Shown here: one piece after another, positions 32,023-40,460 of the stretch
Position numbering within the stretch: position 1 is the first letter of the stretch
How the letters are laid out: every line of letters begins with the position of its first letter
From: Bradyrhizobium icense
GTDB taxonomy: Bacteria; Pseudomonadota; Alphaproteobacteria; Rhizobiales; Xanthobacteraceae
Assembly (NCBI RefSeq): GCF_001693385.1
Contig: NZ_CP016428.1
Location: forward strand, 682,001 to 746,000
DNA: 64,000 bases
Direction: 5' to 3'
Translations under genes and position numbers: made by a program
Notes under the pieces: generated by a model
Database searches by the model: none
What the model saw: the letters and a program-made list of their open reading frames with translations, nothing else
Told to the model about the DNA's origin: nothing

Positions 32023-33261
32023 ATGTCCACAGCGTTCCGCGTGGTTCTCGAAGGCACTCAGGAAGTCCCTCCGAACGACTCGACTGCAAGCGGTCTCGGC
32101 ACTGTCGTCTTTGACAGCACGGAAATTGCCGCGAGCTATACGTTTCGGATCGAAGGCGTCGATTACGGCCCGATTACGGGCGGTTCGGCCCAGACGCCGT
32201 CGACCCTGGACGACGTCATCTCCACGCATTTTCACAACCAAGTGCGAGGAATGAACGGGCCCGTTGTCTTCGGGCAGATCAATCCGGCACAGGACGAGGA
32301 TGATCTCAACATCGCGCTGAATGCGGATGGCTCCTGGATGGTAAGCGGTCGATGGGAGACGACGGACCCCGCCAGCGTTCCAATCACCGACTTCGCCGAC
32401 GAACTCGGCTCAGCTCCGGTGGGATCGGAGATCCCGATCTATTTCAACGTCCATACAGAGCAATTTCAAGGGGGTGAGATACGGGGTCAGTTGATCGCAA
32501 TCGCCGATGACAACGACAACGTTGTCGTCGGAACGCCGGGCGACGATTTTCTTCCCGGGCTCGGCGGCAATGACATCATCCGTGGCCTGGCCGGGAACGA
32601 CAGACTTGAAGGCGGCGACGGCGACGACATTATCGACGGCGGCGAGGGCGACGACGACATCAACACAGGTGCCGGCAATGACCTGGTTTTCGGCGGTCAA
32701 GGCAACGATACCGTCGGCGGCATGGCCGGAAGCGATACAGTCTTCGGCGGCGCCGGCGATGACTTCATTGCCTGGAATGATCCTACGGGCGATGTCGTAT
32801 TTGGGGATGCCGGGAATGACACGCTGCGAGGCGGCGACGTTGCCGCCGACACGATCTTTGGCGGTGAGGGTGACGACCTGATCCGGGCGGTCGCCAACCA
32901 GCAGTTGGCGGATCACGCGCCCGACCGGCTGTTCGGAGATGACGGCAATGACACCATCATCGGCGGCAATGCGGATGATACGATCGAAGGCGGCGCCGGC
33001 GACGACAACCTCGCCGGATTCGGCGGGGCCGATCAGTTCGTCTTTCGCGAGTCTGAACCGGGCAATGATCTCATCGTCGACTTCGATGTAACGCAGGACG
33101 TTGTGGTGTTGGAGGGCTTTGGAGCCGACTTCGATCCGCTGGACAATCTGAGCGCTGCACCTTCGGGCGCCACCCTTGACCTTGGCGAGGGCAGTCAGGT
33201 GGTGTTCCTGGGTCTACTTGCGACCGAATTTGGAGCCTCGAATTTCCTCGTGACCGCCTGA
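32023..33261 (+). CDS. CHRD-domain RTX exoprotein
   Basis: The 412-residue product begins with a CHRD domain (about 1-162: FRVVLEGTQEVPPNDSTASG, TFRIEGVDYGPITGGSAQT, STHFHNQVRG, NVHTEQFQGGEIRGQL). About 15 nonapeptide-like RTX repeats (about 170-345) follow, such as GGNDIIRGL, GGDGDDIID, GGQGNDTVG, which bind calcium outside the cell. The C-terminal 60 residues (LIVDFDVTQDVVVLEGFGADF and after) resemble the M10-type serralysin/RTX C-terminal region used for type I secretion. There is no signal peptide, as expected for type I export. No transporter genes are adjacent. AGGAGGCTC just before the ATG supports the start. Confidence 0.94.
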   Translation: MSTAFRVVLEGTQEVPPNDSTASGLGTVVFDSTEIAASYTFRIEGVDYGPITGGSAQTPSTLDDVISTHFHNQVRGMNGPVVFGQINPAQDEDDLNIALNADGSWMVSGRWETTDPASVPITDFADELGSAPVGSEIPIYFNVHTEQFQGGEIRGQLIAIADDNDNVVVGTPGDDFLPGLGGNDIIRGLAGNDRLEGGDGDDIIDGGEGDDDINTGAGNDLVFGGQGNDTVGGMAGSDTVFGGAGDDFIAWNDPTGDVVFGDAGNDTLRGGDVAADTIFGGEGDDLIRAVANQQLADHAPDRLFGDDGNDTIIGGNADDTIEGGAGDDNLAGFGGADQFVFRESEPGNDLIVDFDVTQDVVVLEGFGADFDPLDNLSAAPSGATLDLGEGSQVVFLGLLATEFGASNFLVTA

Positions 33262-33450
33262 GGTCGCTCTGGCGGGCCCGGATCTATGGCCCGCTTCGAT
33301 ACGCCTGTTGGCACCGTCTGTCGTCGCGCTCGATCACCGCGGATGGTCTCTCGCCGCGAGAATGTTGCGCACCCGAATTGGCGGGGACACCGAGAAATCC
33401 GCAGAACCCGCATGTCGCGTCGCTCATGCGGGCTGCTGCTCCTTGCTGAA

Positions 33451-33487
33451 AAGCAAAAGGCCCCCGGTGCGAAACACCGTGGGCCTT
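33451..33487 (-). terminator. Rho-independent terminator
   Basis: Read on the minus strand, AAGGCCC-A-CGGTG pairs with CACCG-x-GGGCCTT around a 5-base loop, and the stem is followed by TTTTGCTTTT. It lies 59 bases beyond the stop of 33546-33737 and supports that small gene as real. Confidence 0.85.
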
Positions 33488-33545
33488 CACCTCAATGAGG
33501 GATACATCCTCCCTCATCGATACCACTGGGAAGCGCAGCGATGCG

Positions 33546-33737
33546 CTATGAATTCGTTGCTTCGCGAGCGAGGCGTTCGGCTTTCAGGCGCTCGAAGTTG
33601 GCGCGGAAAGCGTCGTCAGCCGCTTTGCGTTCGCGGATCGCCTGCTCGGCATCCAAGCGGCGCTGCTCCGCCTTCGCTGCACGCTCCTCGGCTGAGGTAG
33701 GAGGCTTCTCTCGATGTTCGAACGGATACATGCACAT
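33546..33737 (-). CDS. Small coiled-coil protein
   Basis: Using the ATG at 33737 the product is 63 residues: MCMYPFEHREKPPTSAEERA followed by one long charged helix (KAEQRRLDAEQAIRERKAAD and on to LKAERLAREATNS). The frame extends upstream to 33836, but the added 33 residues have an unrelated composition and are doubted. A strong terminator follows (33451-33487). Probably a small cytoplasmic helical protein; no family known. Confidence 0.6.
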   Translation of the reverse strand: MCMYPFEHREKPPTSAEERAAKAEQRRLDAEQAIRERKAADDAFRANFERLKAERLAREATNS

Positions 33738-33875
33738 CAACGCACCAGGTGAACCGAAGTTCCCTGATGCGCTGCCGCTGATTTGCCTGAAAGCGCAAGC
33801 ACGGATTGCCGCGAGAACGTGGACGCACACCCTCACGCTGTTTGACAGTTGAATCCGAAACCAAGAGCAGCGGGT

Positions 33876-34166
33876 CTAAATCTCGAACACGCTGAAGATC
33901 GCGCCGAAAATCGCCGCGATGACGGCCAGCACGCCGAAGATAACGGCGGCCACCGCATCGAGCAACATTTCGACCAGATCCGACGCGGAGCTTGCTGCAA
34001 CGATCACGACGCAGCAACCGGCTCCGATCAGCATCGATGTGACCATGCTGAACACCATGATCCACAGCACGGTAAAGACCAGCCCGCCGAGAATCACCGC
34101 GGCAACGATGCGGCGGAAAGGGCTGCCGTTCGATGCAGGCCGTGCGGCTGGCTCTGGCGAATTCAT
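33876..34166 (-). CDS. Small inner-membrane protein
   Basis: The 96-residue product has a polar N-terminus (MNSPEPAARPASNGSPFRR) and then two or three hydrophobic segments. These cover VAAVILGGLVFTVLWIMVFS, LIGAGCCVVIVAASS and LLDAVAAVIFGVLAVIAAIF. No signal-peptidase site. The composition fits a small multi-pass membrane protein of unknown role. GAGG lies about 12 bases before the ATG. Confidence 0.65.
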   Translation of the reverse strand: MNSPEPAARPASNGSPFRRIVAAVILGGLVFTVLWIMVFSMVTSMLIGAGCCVVIVAASSASDLVEMLLDAVAAVIFGVLAVIAAIFGAIFSVFEI

Positions 34167-34321
34167 GACCCGACAATCCTCTATGATCCGGATTGTCGTC
34201 GCTGGGCCGGAGAAGGTTCAACCGAACCTGAATTTCGCGTGCTCAGCGAAGGCTGTCAGCGGCGTCACATCCACGGACGCTGCTCCTCGCGCCGGCGCGT
34301 CGTGCGCCAGCAGCGCCTTGG

Positions 34322-34816
34322 TCACGCCGCCAGAGCATCCGGGTTGACCTCACCCTTGGCGATGTCGGTAAGCAGCGCATCGATCTCTTTCTCTTCCATC
34401 AGGCTCTCGTGCAGCGTCGCCTGGTCGTTGCGCAATTCCAACTGCCCGGCCAGCGCGGCGGCCGAGCCGTAGGCGGCGATTTCATAGTGCTCGAGCTTCT
34501 GGGCGGATGCGATCAGGCCGGCATCGCGCAGATCGTCGCCCTCCAGCATGCCGAGCATCTTCCGGGTCTCACGGATGAGCGCCTCCATGGCCTGGTCGAC
34601 ATGCGCTGACGGGTCGGCGCCATGCTGGCGAAGGATGGCCACGAGGCGCTCCTTCTGCGTGACCGTCTCGGCGTGATGGTCCACCAGCGCGTCCTTGAGC
34701 GCCGGGTGGGATGCGGCCGCCGCCATACGCAGCAAGGCTTCCGCAAGTTGCTCCTCGACGCTCACCAGTTCCTGCAGTTCGGCAAGGTACATGTCCTTGA
34801 AATTCCTGATCTCCAT
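34322..34816 (-). CDS. Ferritin-like DUF892 (YciF-type) protein
   Basis: The 164-residue product carries the DUF892 pattern: FKDMYLAELQELVSVEEQL, HHAETVTQKERLV, LIASAQKLEHYEIAAYGSA and LLDEKEID-like LMEEKEIDALLTDIAKG. The conserved Glu and His residues of these four helices form a ferritin-like di-iron fold. Members are stress-induced in enterobacteria and rhizobia. AGGGATTTCGCC precedes the start ATG. Alone in its transcription unit as far as visible. Physiological role is not established for the family. Confidence 0.93.
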   Translation of the reverse strand: MEIRNFKDMYLAELQELVSVEEQLAEALLRMAAAASHPALKDALVDHHAETVTQKERLVAILRQHGADPSAHVDQAMEALIRETRKMLGMLEGDDLRDAGLIASAQKLEHYEIAAYGSAAALAGQLELRNDQATLHESLMEEKEIDALLTDIAKGEVNPDALAA

Positions 34817-35013
34817 GGCGAAATCCCTCTCTCAGGATGCGTATGAGGCTTCCGGCAGCAGCGCCGCATCGTCGGCGGAAGTAGCCGGCACGGACCAAGC
34901 GGCCTGTTTCGCGTTCGAGGCCTGCGATATCGTTCCAACGAGGCCACGACGCATCTGGTTCCGGTCCGAGACCTGATCTCCAAGACCTGATCGAAGACCC
35001 AGGGGGTATTGCG

Positions 35014-35202
35014 ATGACGGAATGGTACTTTGTCTGGGTGGAAGGCCTGCGCGGACCTGCACCGCAGAAATGGTCGTCGGATGGGCTTTGGGGGCAGGTC
35101 GGCCGTCAGGATGTCATCGTCCGTTTCGCGCTGAGCGACGAAGAAGCGCATCTGCCGCTCGACGAACTGGCAAGGCGGCATCCGATTCCCGACGGGAAAT
35201 AG
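35014..35202 (+). CDS. Small hypothetical protein
   Basis: A 62-residue product (MTEWYFVWVEGLRGPAPQKW, then VGRQDVIVRFALSDEEAHLP). It has no signal or membrane helix. A GGGGG ribosome-binding element lies about 8 bases before the ATG. Codon use matches the surrounding chromosome, and the strand is free of competing genes, so it is probably translated. No family recognised. Confidence 0.6.
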   Translation: MTEWYFVWVEGLRGPAPQKWSSDGLWGQVGRQDVIVRFALSDEEAHLPLDELARRHPIPDGK

Positions 35203-35506
35203 CTGATTGTGGCCTCGCCATGTCGCCGATCAGCGGAACAATGCGTTTAAAGATGCCCTTCTGCGGAACATTGCGAATTTAATTTTGTTGCCGGCTTGAA
35301 GCGGCGCCAAGAGGCACCACTGTCCCGACTTCAATTCGGCTTGTTTTGCGGAATTGAAGCGAAGCTGCGAGCCGGCGCGCGGCGCTGGTGGGGATGAGCG
35401 ATCAGGATCCGACACGCTTGACGTCATTTCCTCCGCAGAAGAGCCGCGCGCGGTCAAGGCCGTCACGCGGTGCTCACCAACCAGAAGCCAAGTAAGGAGA
35501 TCGTGC
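35203..35506. other. Intergenic stretch with a 9-bp inverted repeat
   Basis: No gene seen. CTTCAATTC at 35329-35337 and GAATTGAAG at 35351-35359 form a perfect inverted repeat with a 13-base spacer, a possible operator or hairpin upstream of 35507-35797. Confidence 0.5.
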
Positions 35507-35797
35507 ATGAAATTGAACTCGGCACAGGTGGAACGCGCTCTGACGCAATTCGAAGCCCAGGCGCTTCCCGAAGATCATCCGGTGGTTCCGCAGCTAGCCA
35601 GCATGTTTGGGGATCATACGTTCTTCCTCGACAGCGGCGGGCTCAACGTCCTGGAGCCGACAGAGGCTTCCGAGCGGGAAACCACAATCGGCATGATCGT
35701 GAACCTTGCTTATTGGAGCGATGAGACGCTGACCAAATTGTCGCCACACGAGCCCGAGCCGACAGGCGTGATCGTCAGTCTCGAATCCAGGCACTGA
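35507..35797 (+). CDS. Hypothetical 96-residue protein
   Basis: The start ATG at 35507 follows AAGGAG with ideal spacing; an in-frame extension to 35354 lacks such a site and is rejected. The product MKLNSAQVERALTQFEAQAL... is acidic and soluble, with GDHTFFLDSGGLNVLEPTE and MIVNLAYWSDETLTKLSPHE segments. It resembles small rhizobial hypothetical proteins, but I cannot assign a named family. Cytoplasmic. Confidence 0.75.
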   Translation: MKLNSAQVERALTQFEAQALPEDHPVVPQLASMFGDHTFFLDSGGLNVLEPTEASERETTIGMIVNLAYWSDETLTKLSPHEPEPTGVIVSLESRH

Positions 35798-35881
35798 CTC
35801 TTCGAGTCCGGGAACTCGGCGTGTGTTTCAGGCGGTTTGTCGTGCGCGGTCGCGTGCCGCGCGCGATGGCGGTTGCGCCGG

Positions 35882-36130
35882 TCAGGTTTCGAAATGAACC
35901 CCGATCCGCGTCCCCTTTCGCCAGACGACGCGGCACGGCACTTGGATGTGGTCGGCTTCGATCACCAGCGTGAAGCGTTCGGGAATGCCGACCGGGGAGA
36001 TCACCTCGAGCGCGGCGCCGGTTTCGGAAAGATTGCGCACCGTGCAATCGATGGCAGCGCCGCCACCGAACGAAATCTTGCCTGCCTTCAACAGCCGGCG
36101 CCGTGGTGCTATTCTGTTCTCGTCCACCAC
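35882..36130 (-). CDS. Single-domain PilZ protein
   Basis: The 82-residue product consists of one PilZ domain. The N-terminal RRRLLK resembles the RxxxR c-di-GMP motif, followed by the second motif around DCTVRNLSETGAALEV (the D/N-x-S-x-x-G element). The domain ends IGVHFET. Single PilZ proteins of this form are abundant in Bradyrhizobium and may sense c-di-GMP, though many bind it weakly. Start is GTG at 36130; the next codon is also a candidate. A degenerate REC-EAL protein is encoded 5 kb away (40948-42165). Confidence 0.9.
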   Translation of the reverse strand: MVDENRIAPRRRLLKAGKISFGGGAAIDCTVRNLSETGAALEVISPVGIPERFTLVIEADHIQVPCRVVWRKGTRIGVHFET

Positions 36131-36244
36131 TTGGATCTCCGCATGAACGGGGAGTTTTCGACGATTTGGGTTACTATACTGTTACCGTATACGTCGCCGT
36201 TCGTGCAACGCAAGGTAGTGGGCCTCAAGGGCGGTTCCAGCCGC

Positions 36245-37267
36245 TTATTGGGCAGTGCCGTCCGTCCTCGCCCGCCGCCCCTCGATCGGATAGGCCGGGT
36301 CGTTGAACCCCGGCGTCGAGGGATGGCCGCTCGTCACCAGCCGGTCGATCAGCGCCTCGTCCTCTGCCGTGAAGCGATAGTCGAGCGCCTTGATGTAATC
36401 GTCCCACTGCTCTTCGGTGCGGGGGCCCGCGATCACCCCGCTTACGAATGACGAATTCAGCACCCAGGAAACCGCGAATTGCCCGGCGGTGATGCCGCGC
36501 GCTTCGGCATGCTGCTTGATCTCCTGGGCGAGCTGTAGCGATTCCGGACGCCATTCGGTCTGCATCATGCGCTTGTCGGCGCGCCCCGCACGCGTGTCCT
36601 GGTCGGGCGCCGCATCCGGCTTGTACTTGCCGGTCAGCACCCCGCGCGCCAAGGGGCTATAGGGCACGATGCCGAGGCCGTAATAGCCGCACGCCGGGAA
36701 GTGCTCGACTTCGGGCATCCGGTTCATGGCGTTGTAATAGGGCTGGCTGACGATCGGGCGGTCGATGCCGTTGTTGTCGCAGATGTTGCAGATCTTGGCG
36801 ACGCGCCAGGCACGGTAGTTGGAGACGCCGAAATAGCGGATCTTGCCCTGGCGCATCAAATCGCCGATCGCGCGCACCGTCTCCTCCAGCGGCGTCGCAT
36901 GATCCTCCTTGTGCAGGTAGTAGATGTCGATGAAATCGGTGCCGAGCCGCTGCAGGCTTTCGTCCGCCGCCTGCATCACCCAGCGCCGCGACAGCCCGCC
37001 GCGGTTGGGATCGTCGCCGATCTGGTTGGCGAGTTTTGTCGCCAGAATCCAGTTCGCGCGATTGTTCGAAATGGCGCGGCCGACCACCTGCTCGGACTGG
37101 CCGCCATTATAGGCATCTGCGGTGTCGATGAAGTTGATGCCCGCCTCGCGCGCTTTCGCAATGATGCGCGACGACGTCGCCTCGTCGGTAGGGCCGCCGA
37201 ACATCATGGTGCCGAGACAAATCGGTGAAATCTTCAGGCCGCTGCGGCCGAGTTGGCGGTACTGCAT
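36245..37267 (-). CDS. Aldo/keto reductase
   Basis: From the ATG at 37267 the product has 340 residues; an upstream ATG at 37318 adds 17 residues not typical of the family. The (beta/alpha)8 barrel shows the N-terminal MQYRQLGRSGLKISPICLG, then FIDTADAYNGGQSE with catalytic Asp and Tyr, a lysine region ILATKLANQIGD, the YYLHKEDHATP histidine segment and a C-terminal SGVIAGPRTEEQW for NADPH. It belongs to the AKR group related to YajO/voltage-gated K+ channel beta-like reductases. Substrate unknown. Confidence 0.94.
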   Translation of the reverse strand: MQYRQLGRSGLKISPICLGTMMFGGPTDEATSSRIIAKAREAGINFIDTADAYNGGQSEQVVGRAISNNRANWILATKLANQIGDDPNRGGLSRRWVMQAADESLQRLGTDFIDIYYLHKEDHATPLEETVRAIGDLMRQGKIRYFGVSNYRAWRVAKICNICDNNGIDRPIVSQPYYNAMNRMPEVEHFPACGYYGLGIVPYSPLARGVLTGKYKPDAAPDQDTRAGRADKRMMQTEWRPESLQLAQEIKQHAEARGITAGQFAVSWVLNSSFVSGVIAGPRTEEQWDDYIKALDYRFTAEDEALIDRLVTSGHPSTPGFNDPAYPIEGRRARTDGTAQ

Positions 37268-37313
37268 GGGGTAGGTCCTTGAGTAGGTCCAGGCAGGATA
37301 GCGGTTGTCAACC

Positions 37314-37398
37314 GTCATTGCGAGCGTCAGCGAAGCAATCCATAGCGCCGCAAGCTAAGGTATGGATTGCTTCGTCGCTTCGCTCCTCGCAATGACGC
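37314..37398. repeat. Dispersed palindromic repeat, GTCATTGCGAGG type
   Basis: Long imperfect palindrome: CGTCATTGCGAG on the left pairs with CTCGCAATGACG on the right, and GAAGCAATCCATA pairs with TATGGATTGCTTC inside. I recognise this as a very common Bradyrhizobium intergenic repeat. It lies between the aldo/keto reductase start and the thioesterase stop. Confidence 0.85.
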
Positions 37399-37413
37399 GG
37401 AGAGGGCAGTACC

Positions 37414-37839
37414 TCAACCCTCGCTCTTCAATATCTTGAACACACCGCTCGCCATCGCGATACAGCGTTTGTCGACCGTCACTTCCGTCGTGATGAAAAT
37501 GAGACTGCGGGTCGAGCGCACCACGTGCGGCTTTGACACCAGGATCTCTCCGATCTTGCCGGCTTCGACAAAGTGCGTATCGAGCTGCACGGTCGCCAGC
37601 GTCGGCTTGCCGGAGACGAAGCGGGCGGTCATGCCGCAGGTACGGTCGGCGAAGGTCATGATCACGCCGCCCTGCACCAGGCCGCGGCGGTTATGGTGCT
37701 TGTCTTCGGTGGCAAGCGCGTATTCGTGCACGCCGTCGACGACGCGTTGCCACAGCGGGCCGATCAGGTGCAGGAAGCCGGAGGTTTCGACGATCTTCCA
37801 GCCGTCGGATTTGAGCTTGTCCGCGGCCTTGGCCGTCAT
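37414..37839 (-). CDS. PaaI-family hotdog thioesterase
   Basis: A 141-residue single hotdog domain. The family region GLVQGGVIMTFADRTCG contains the G-G and Asp positions used in acyl-CoA thioester hydrolysis; TVQLDTHFVEAGKIGEIL and ITTEVTVDKRCIAMASGVF continue the fold. PaaI-like enzymes hydrolyse short or aromatic acyl-CoA esters. The acyl substrate cannot be told from sequence. It is transcribed away from the Nudix gene 37935-38564. Confidence 0.9.
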   Translation of the reverse strand: MTAKAADKLKSDGWKIVETSGFLHLIGPLWQRVVDGVHEYALATEDKHHNRRGLVQGGVIMTFADRTCGMTARFVSGKPTLATVQLDTHFVEAGKIGEILVSKPHVVRSTRSLIFITTEVTVDKRCIAMASGVFKILKSEG

Positions 37840-37863
37840 GTCGTGCTTTCCGCTTCCTGCATA

Positions 37864-37895
37864 CTGTCATGCTGTCATGCTGTCATGCTGTCCGG
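37864..37895. repeat. Short tandem repeat of CTGTCATG
   Basis: Three perfect copies of CTGTCATG followed by CTGTCCGG lie in the divergent promoter region between the thioesterase and the Nudix gene. Copy number could vary by slippage and alter spacing between promoter elements. Confidence 0.75.
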
Positions 37896-37934
37896 GTCAT
37901 TTCATCTGATGCGCCGGTGTTGTAGTCAAGCGGG

Positions 37935-38564
37935 ATGGTCAGGCCATTTGACGATACCACACGGCGGAATATTGCAGAGCTTTGCGGGGCATTCACGCGG
38001 GCGCCCTCGGAGGGCATGGGGCCTGAGCTGAAGCGCGCCGCGGTCGCCATCGCGCTGACGGAAGCCGAGGGCGGCGCGGGCACCACATTTCTGTTGACCC
38101 GCCGCGCCGCAAGCCTGCGCGCCCACGCCGCGCAATGGGCGCTGCCGGGCGGACGCTGCGATCACGGCGAGACGCCGGCGCAGTCCGCGCTGCGCGAGCT
38201 TCACGAAGAACTCGGTGTCGGTCTCGGCGAGGGCGATGTGCTGGGCCTGCTCGACGATTACCCGACGCGCTCAGGCTATCTGATCACGCCGGTCGTGGTC
38301 TGGGTCGGCACCAGCGCCAATATCGTACCCAATCCGGCGGAGGTCGCCTCGGTGCATCGCGTCGCGCTCGGCGATATCGAGCGCGAAGACGTCTTCAGCT
38401 TCACCACCATTCCCGAAAGCACGCGGCGCGTGATCCGCTTCCGCCATGCCGGCCAGCACATCCACGCACCGACGGCGGCGCTGATCTATCAGTTTGCCGA
38501 AGTGCTGGCGGGACGGGACACGCGGGTAGCGGATCTGGAGCAACCGGTGTTCGCCTGGCGGTAA
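37935..38564 (+). CDS. Nudix hydrolase (CoA pyrophosphatase-like)
   Basis: A 209-residue Nudix enzyme. The Nudix box GGRCDHGETPAQSALRELHE continues EELGV and matches GX5EX7REUXEEXGU, supplying the Mg-binding glutamates. The preceding LTRRAASLRAHAAQWALPGG resembles the UPF0035/CoA-diphosphatase signature (LRSHKGQVSFPGG-like), suggesting hydrolysis of coenzyme A or related dinucleotides. The C-terminal YQFAEVLAGR is usual for the group. Start ATG follows CAAGCGGG. Substrate assignment is moderate; family is secure. Confidence 0.93.
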   Translation: MVRPFDDTTRRNIAELCGAFTRAPSEGMGPELKRAAVAIALTEAEGGAGTTFLLTRRAASLRAHAAQWALPGGRCDHGETPAQSALRELHEELGVGLGEGDVLGLLDDYPTRSGYLITPVVVWVGTSANIVPNPAEVASVHRVALGDIEREDVFSFTTIPESTRRVIRFRHAGQHIHAPTAALIYQFAEVLAGRDTRVADLEQPVFAWR

Positions 38565-38752
38565 GGGCGGCAACGCGCCGAACTCGCTGGTGGTGCATCC
38601 GTCGTTTTCGCCCAGGAGTGTTGCCAGCCACTTGTACCCGATCCGCCGGCTCATCGGTTTGAACCTATGTCGCCGGTTGCTCAGAAAGAGCGCCACTTAA
38701 TGTCGCTCCCTTTCGGGGCTGACATCGTGGGCGCGCTTGCTACAACGATACG

Positions 38753-39946
38753 ATGCGCCTGCCATTGATTCGCATGGGTTCCGGATTAGCTGCGCTCGCG
38801 CTGCTCGCGAGTGCGCCGCCTGCCGTGGCGACGGAGCCGCTCCCTCCCTCGACCGCCGATGCCATGGCGCAAGCCGCCTCGCCGCAGGCGATGGCCGAAT
38901 ACCGTCGCAAGCTGAGAGAATATCAGGAAGCGCGGGCCGCGTTCGAAGAGGAGGCGGGCGCCTATTGGGCCTCGATCTCCGAGAAGCGCAAGGGCCGTAA
39001 CGCCAAGCGCCGGGAGCGCCAGGCCATCACGCTCAATGACTACATGCTGACGCAGCCGCCGGTCTACACCGGCCCGAAGCGCCCGATCAGCCCGGAGCCG
39101 GAAGAAGAAAGGCCGCCGCGCGAGCGGAAGCGGCTGCCGGTGGTCGCCGACTTTCTAAAGGCCGCCGCGGAGCATTTCCAGTTCACGCCACAACGGCCGA
39201 CAGCCGAGGTAGAGTTCAAGCGCGCCTATGCCCGCTACGCTCTGGCGGCGGGACTGACGCGCGAGCAGACGGTGCGGGTGTACTCGTTCGAGACCGGTGG
39301 CAACGGCAATTACGACATGCAGTCGGGGCTGAATCCCTCCAAGCCGGGCTCGCGCGCGATCTCGACCGCGATCGGCTACAATCAGTTGCTCACTACCAAC
39401 AGTGTCGAGCTGTTGGCCGAACAGGGCCACGAAATCATCAAGGAACTGACGGCGAGGGCCGCGACGCTGTCGGGCGCACCGCGCAAGGCGATGGACCACA
39501 AGCTTGCCGTCCTGAAAAGGATGGTGGCGTTTGCGCGCACCGTGCCGGATACCTGGTCCGAGCATGAGAAGCTCGCCAATACCCCGCAGGGCTGGGCCGT
39601 GCACGCCATGGTGCTCGATGTCGACGTCGGACCGATGCTGCAGACCCACAAGCTCCTCACCTCGGTGCACTTCGCGCGGGCCAAGGGCTACAATCGCCCG
39701 CTGACGGCCGCAGAACTCGAAATGATGAACCTGACCGGCGACGGCACCGGCCTCGACATGGTCACGATGCCGCAGGCGATGCGCGAGCAGGTGCCGACCT
39801 CGAATTTCTTCCAGCGCGGCGGCTACGAGCGCAACCCGGTCGCGATCCGCCACAACACGGTGGCGAAACTGTTGGCGGTCACCGACGAGCGGATGGATTT
39901 CAACTCTGGCAAGCCCGGCGCGAAGGAGCTGGCGACGGCGTTTTAG
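38753..39946 (+). CDS. Secreted protein with lysozyme-like (transglycosylase-type) region
   Basis: The 397-residue product begins with a signal peptide (MRLPLIRMGSGLAALALLAS, cut near AVAT). A charged coiled-coil region (about 37-90) is followed by a Pro/Glu/Arg-rich linker (ISPEPEEERPPRERKR). The C-terminal domain holds VYSFETGGNGNYDMQSGLNP and AISTAIGYNQLLTTNSVELL. This pattern (Glu, then S/T-AxGYxQ) recalls the catalytic region of lytic transglycosylases, with FETGG supplying the possible acid Glu. No peptidoglycan-binding domain is seen. I would call it a probable periplasmic cell-wall enzyme, with reservations. Confidence 0.8.
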   Translation: MRLPLIRMGSGLAALALLASAPPAVATEPLPPSTADAMAQAASPQAMAEYRRKLREYQEARAAFEEEAGAYWASISEKRKGRNAKRRERQAITLNDYMLTQPPVYTGPKRPISPEPEEERPPRERKRLPVVADFLKAAAEHFQFTPQRPTAEVEFKRAYARYALAAGLTREQTVRVYSFETGGNGNYDMQSGLNPSKPGSRAISTAIGYNQLLTTNSVELLAEQGHEIIKELTARAATLSGAPRKAMDHKLAVLKRMVAFARTVPDTWSEHEKLANTPQGWAVHAMVLDVDVGPMLQTHKLLTSVHFARAKGYNRPLTAAELEMMNLTGDGTGLDMVTMPQAMREQVPTSNFFQRGGYERNPVAIRHNTVAKLLAVTDERMDFNSGKPGAKELATAF

Positions 39947-39958
39947 GTTAAGCGCGGC

Positions 39959-40264
39959 TCAATCCGATCCGAACATGAACTTGCCGTCGCCTTCCAGATA
40001 GGGGCCTGAACGCATATAGAGCTGCCCGTTCTGGCCGATAAAGAACAATGTGCCCTTCGGCACCTTCTTGGCCCCCTTGAGCAGCAGGCCCGCATTGTTC
40101 GTGCCCATCTTGTATGCGAGCGTCTTGCCGTCCCTGCCATAGGCATAGCCCATGTCCTGCCTCAGCTCCCAAGGCGTCGGCGCGGCGCCTTGCGCCAATG
40201 CGCACGTCGAAAACCCCACCAGGACCGCCACCGTCAAAACCGTCTTCGTTGAAATGCACGTCAT
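39959..40264 (-). CDS. Small periplasmic protein
   Basis: Start taken at the second of two adjacent ATGs (40264), seven bases after GGAGG, giving 101 residues. The signal peptide is MTCISTKTVLTVAVLVGFST with a cut after ALA. The mature part (QGAAPTPWELRQDMGYAYGR, then DGKTLAYKMGTNNAGLLLKG, TLFFIGQNGQLYMRSGPYLE) looks like one small beta-rich domain. I recall similar rhizobial periplasmic hypothetical proteins but no function. Convergent with 38753-39946. Confidence 0.75.
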   Translation of the reverse strand: MTCISTKTVLTVAVLVGFSTCALAQGAAPTPWELRQDMGYAYGRDGKTLAYKMGTNNAGLLLKGAKKVPKGTLFFIGQNGQLYMRSGPYLEGDGKFMFGSD

Positions 40265-40460
40265 CATCCATCCTCCCCGGCCATTCGGCTTCCTTGTCCC
40301 ATGCTTGAACAAATCACGAACGGTGTTGCGCCGTCAATTGCCACCTTCGACGCATCACACCGCCCTTGAGACTTTGTGATTTCCCGCGTTCGACTTCGCG
40401 ACTATGTTCGCGTTTCCGGCTACAGCATGCATTGCGAAAAACGTCATAGGGATGGTCAGG

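Noticed and set aside
37864..37895. The CTGTCATG repeats as a CRISPR or iteron origin
   Set aside because: Only three 8-base copies and no rep gene or AT-rich region nearby.
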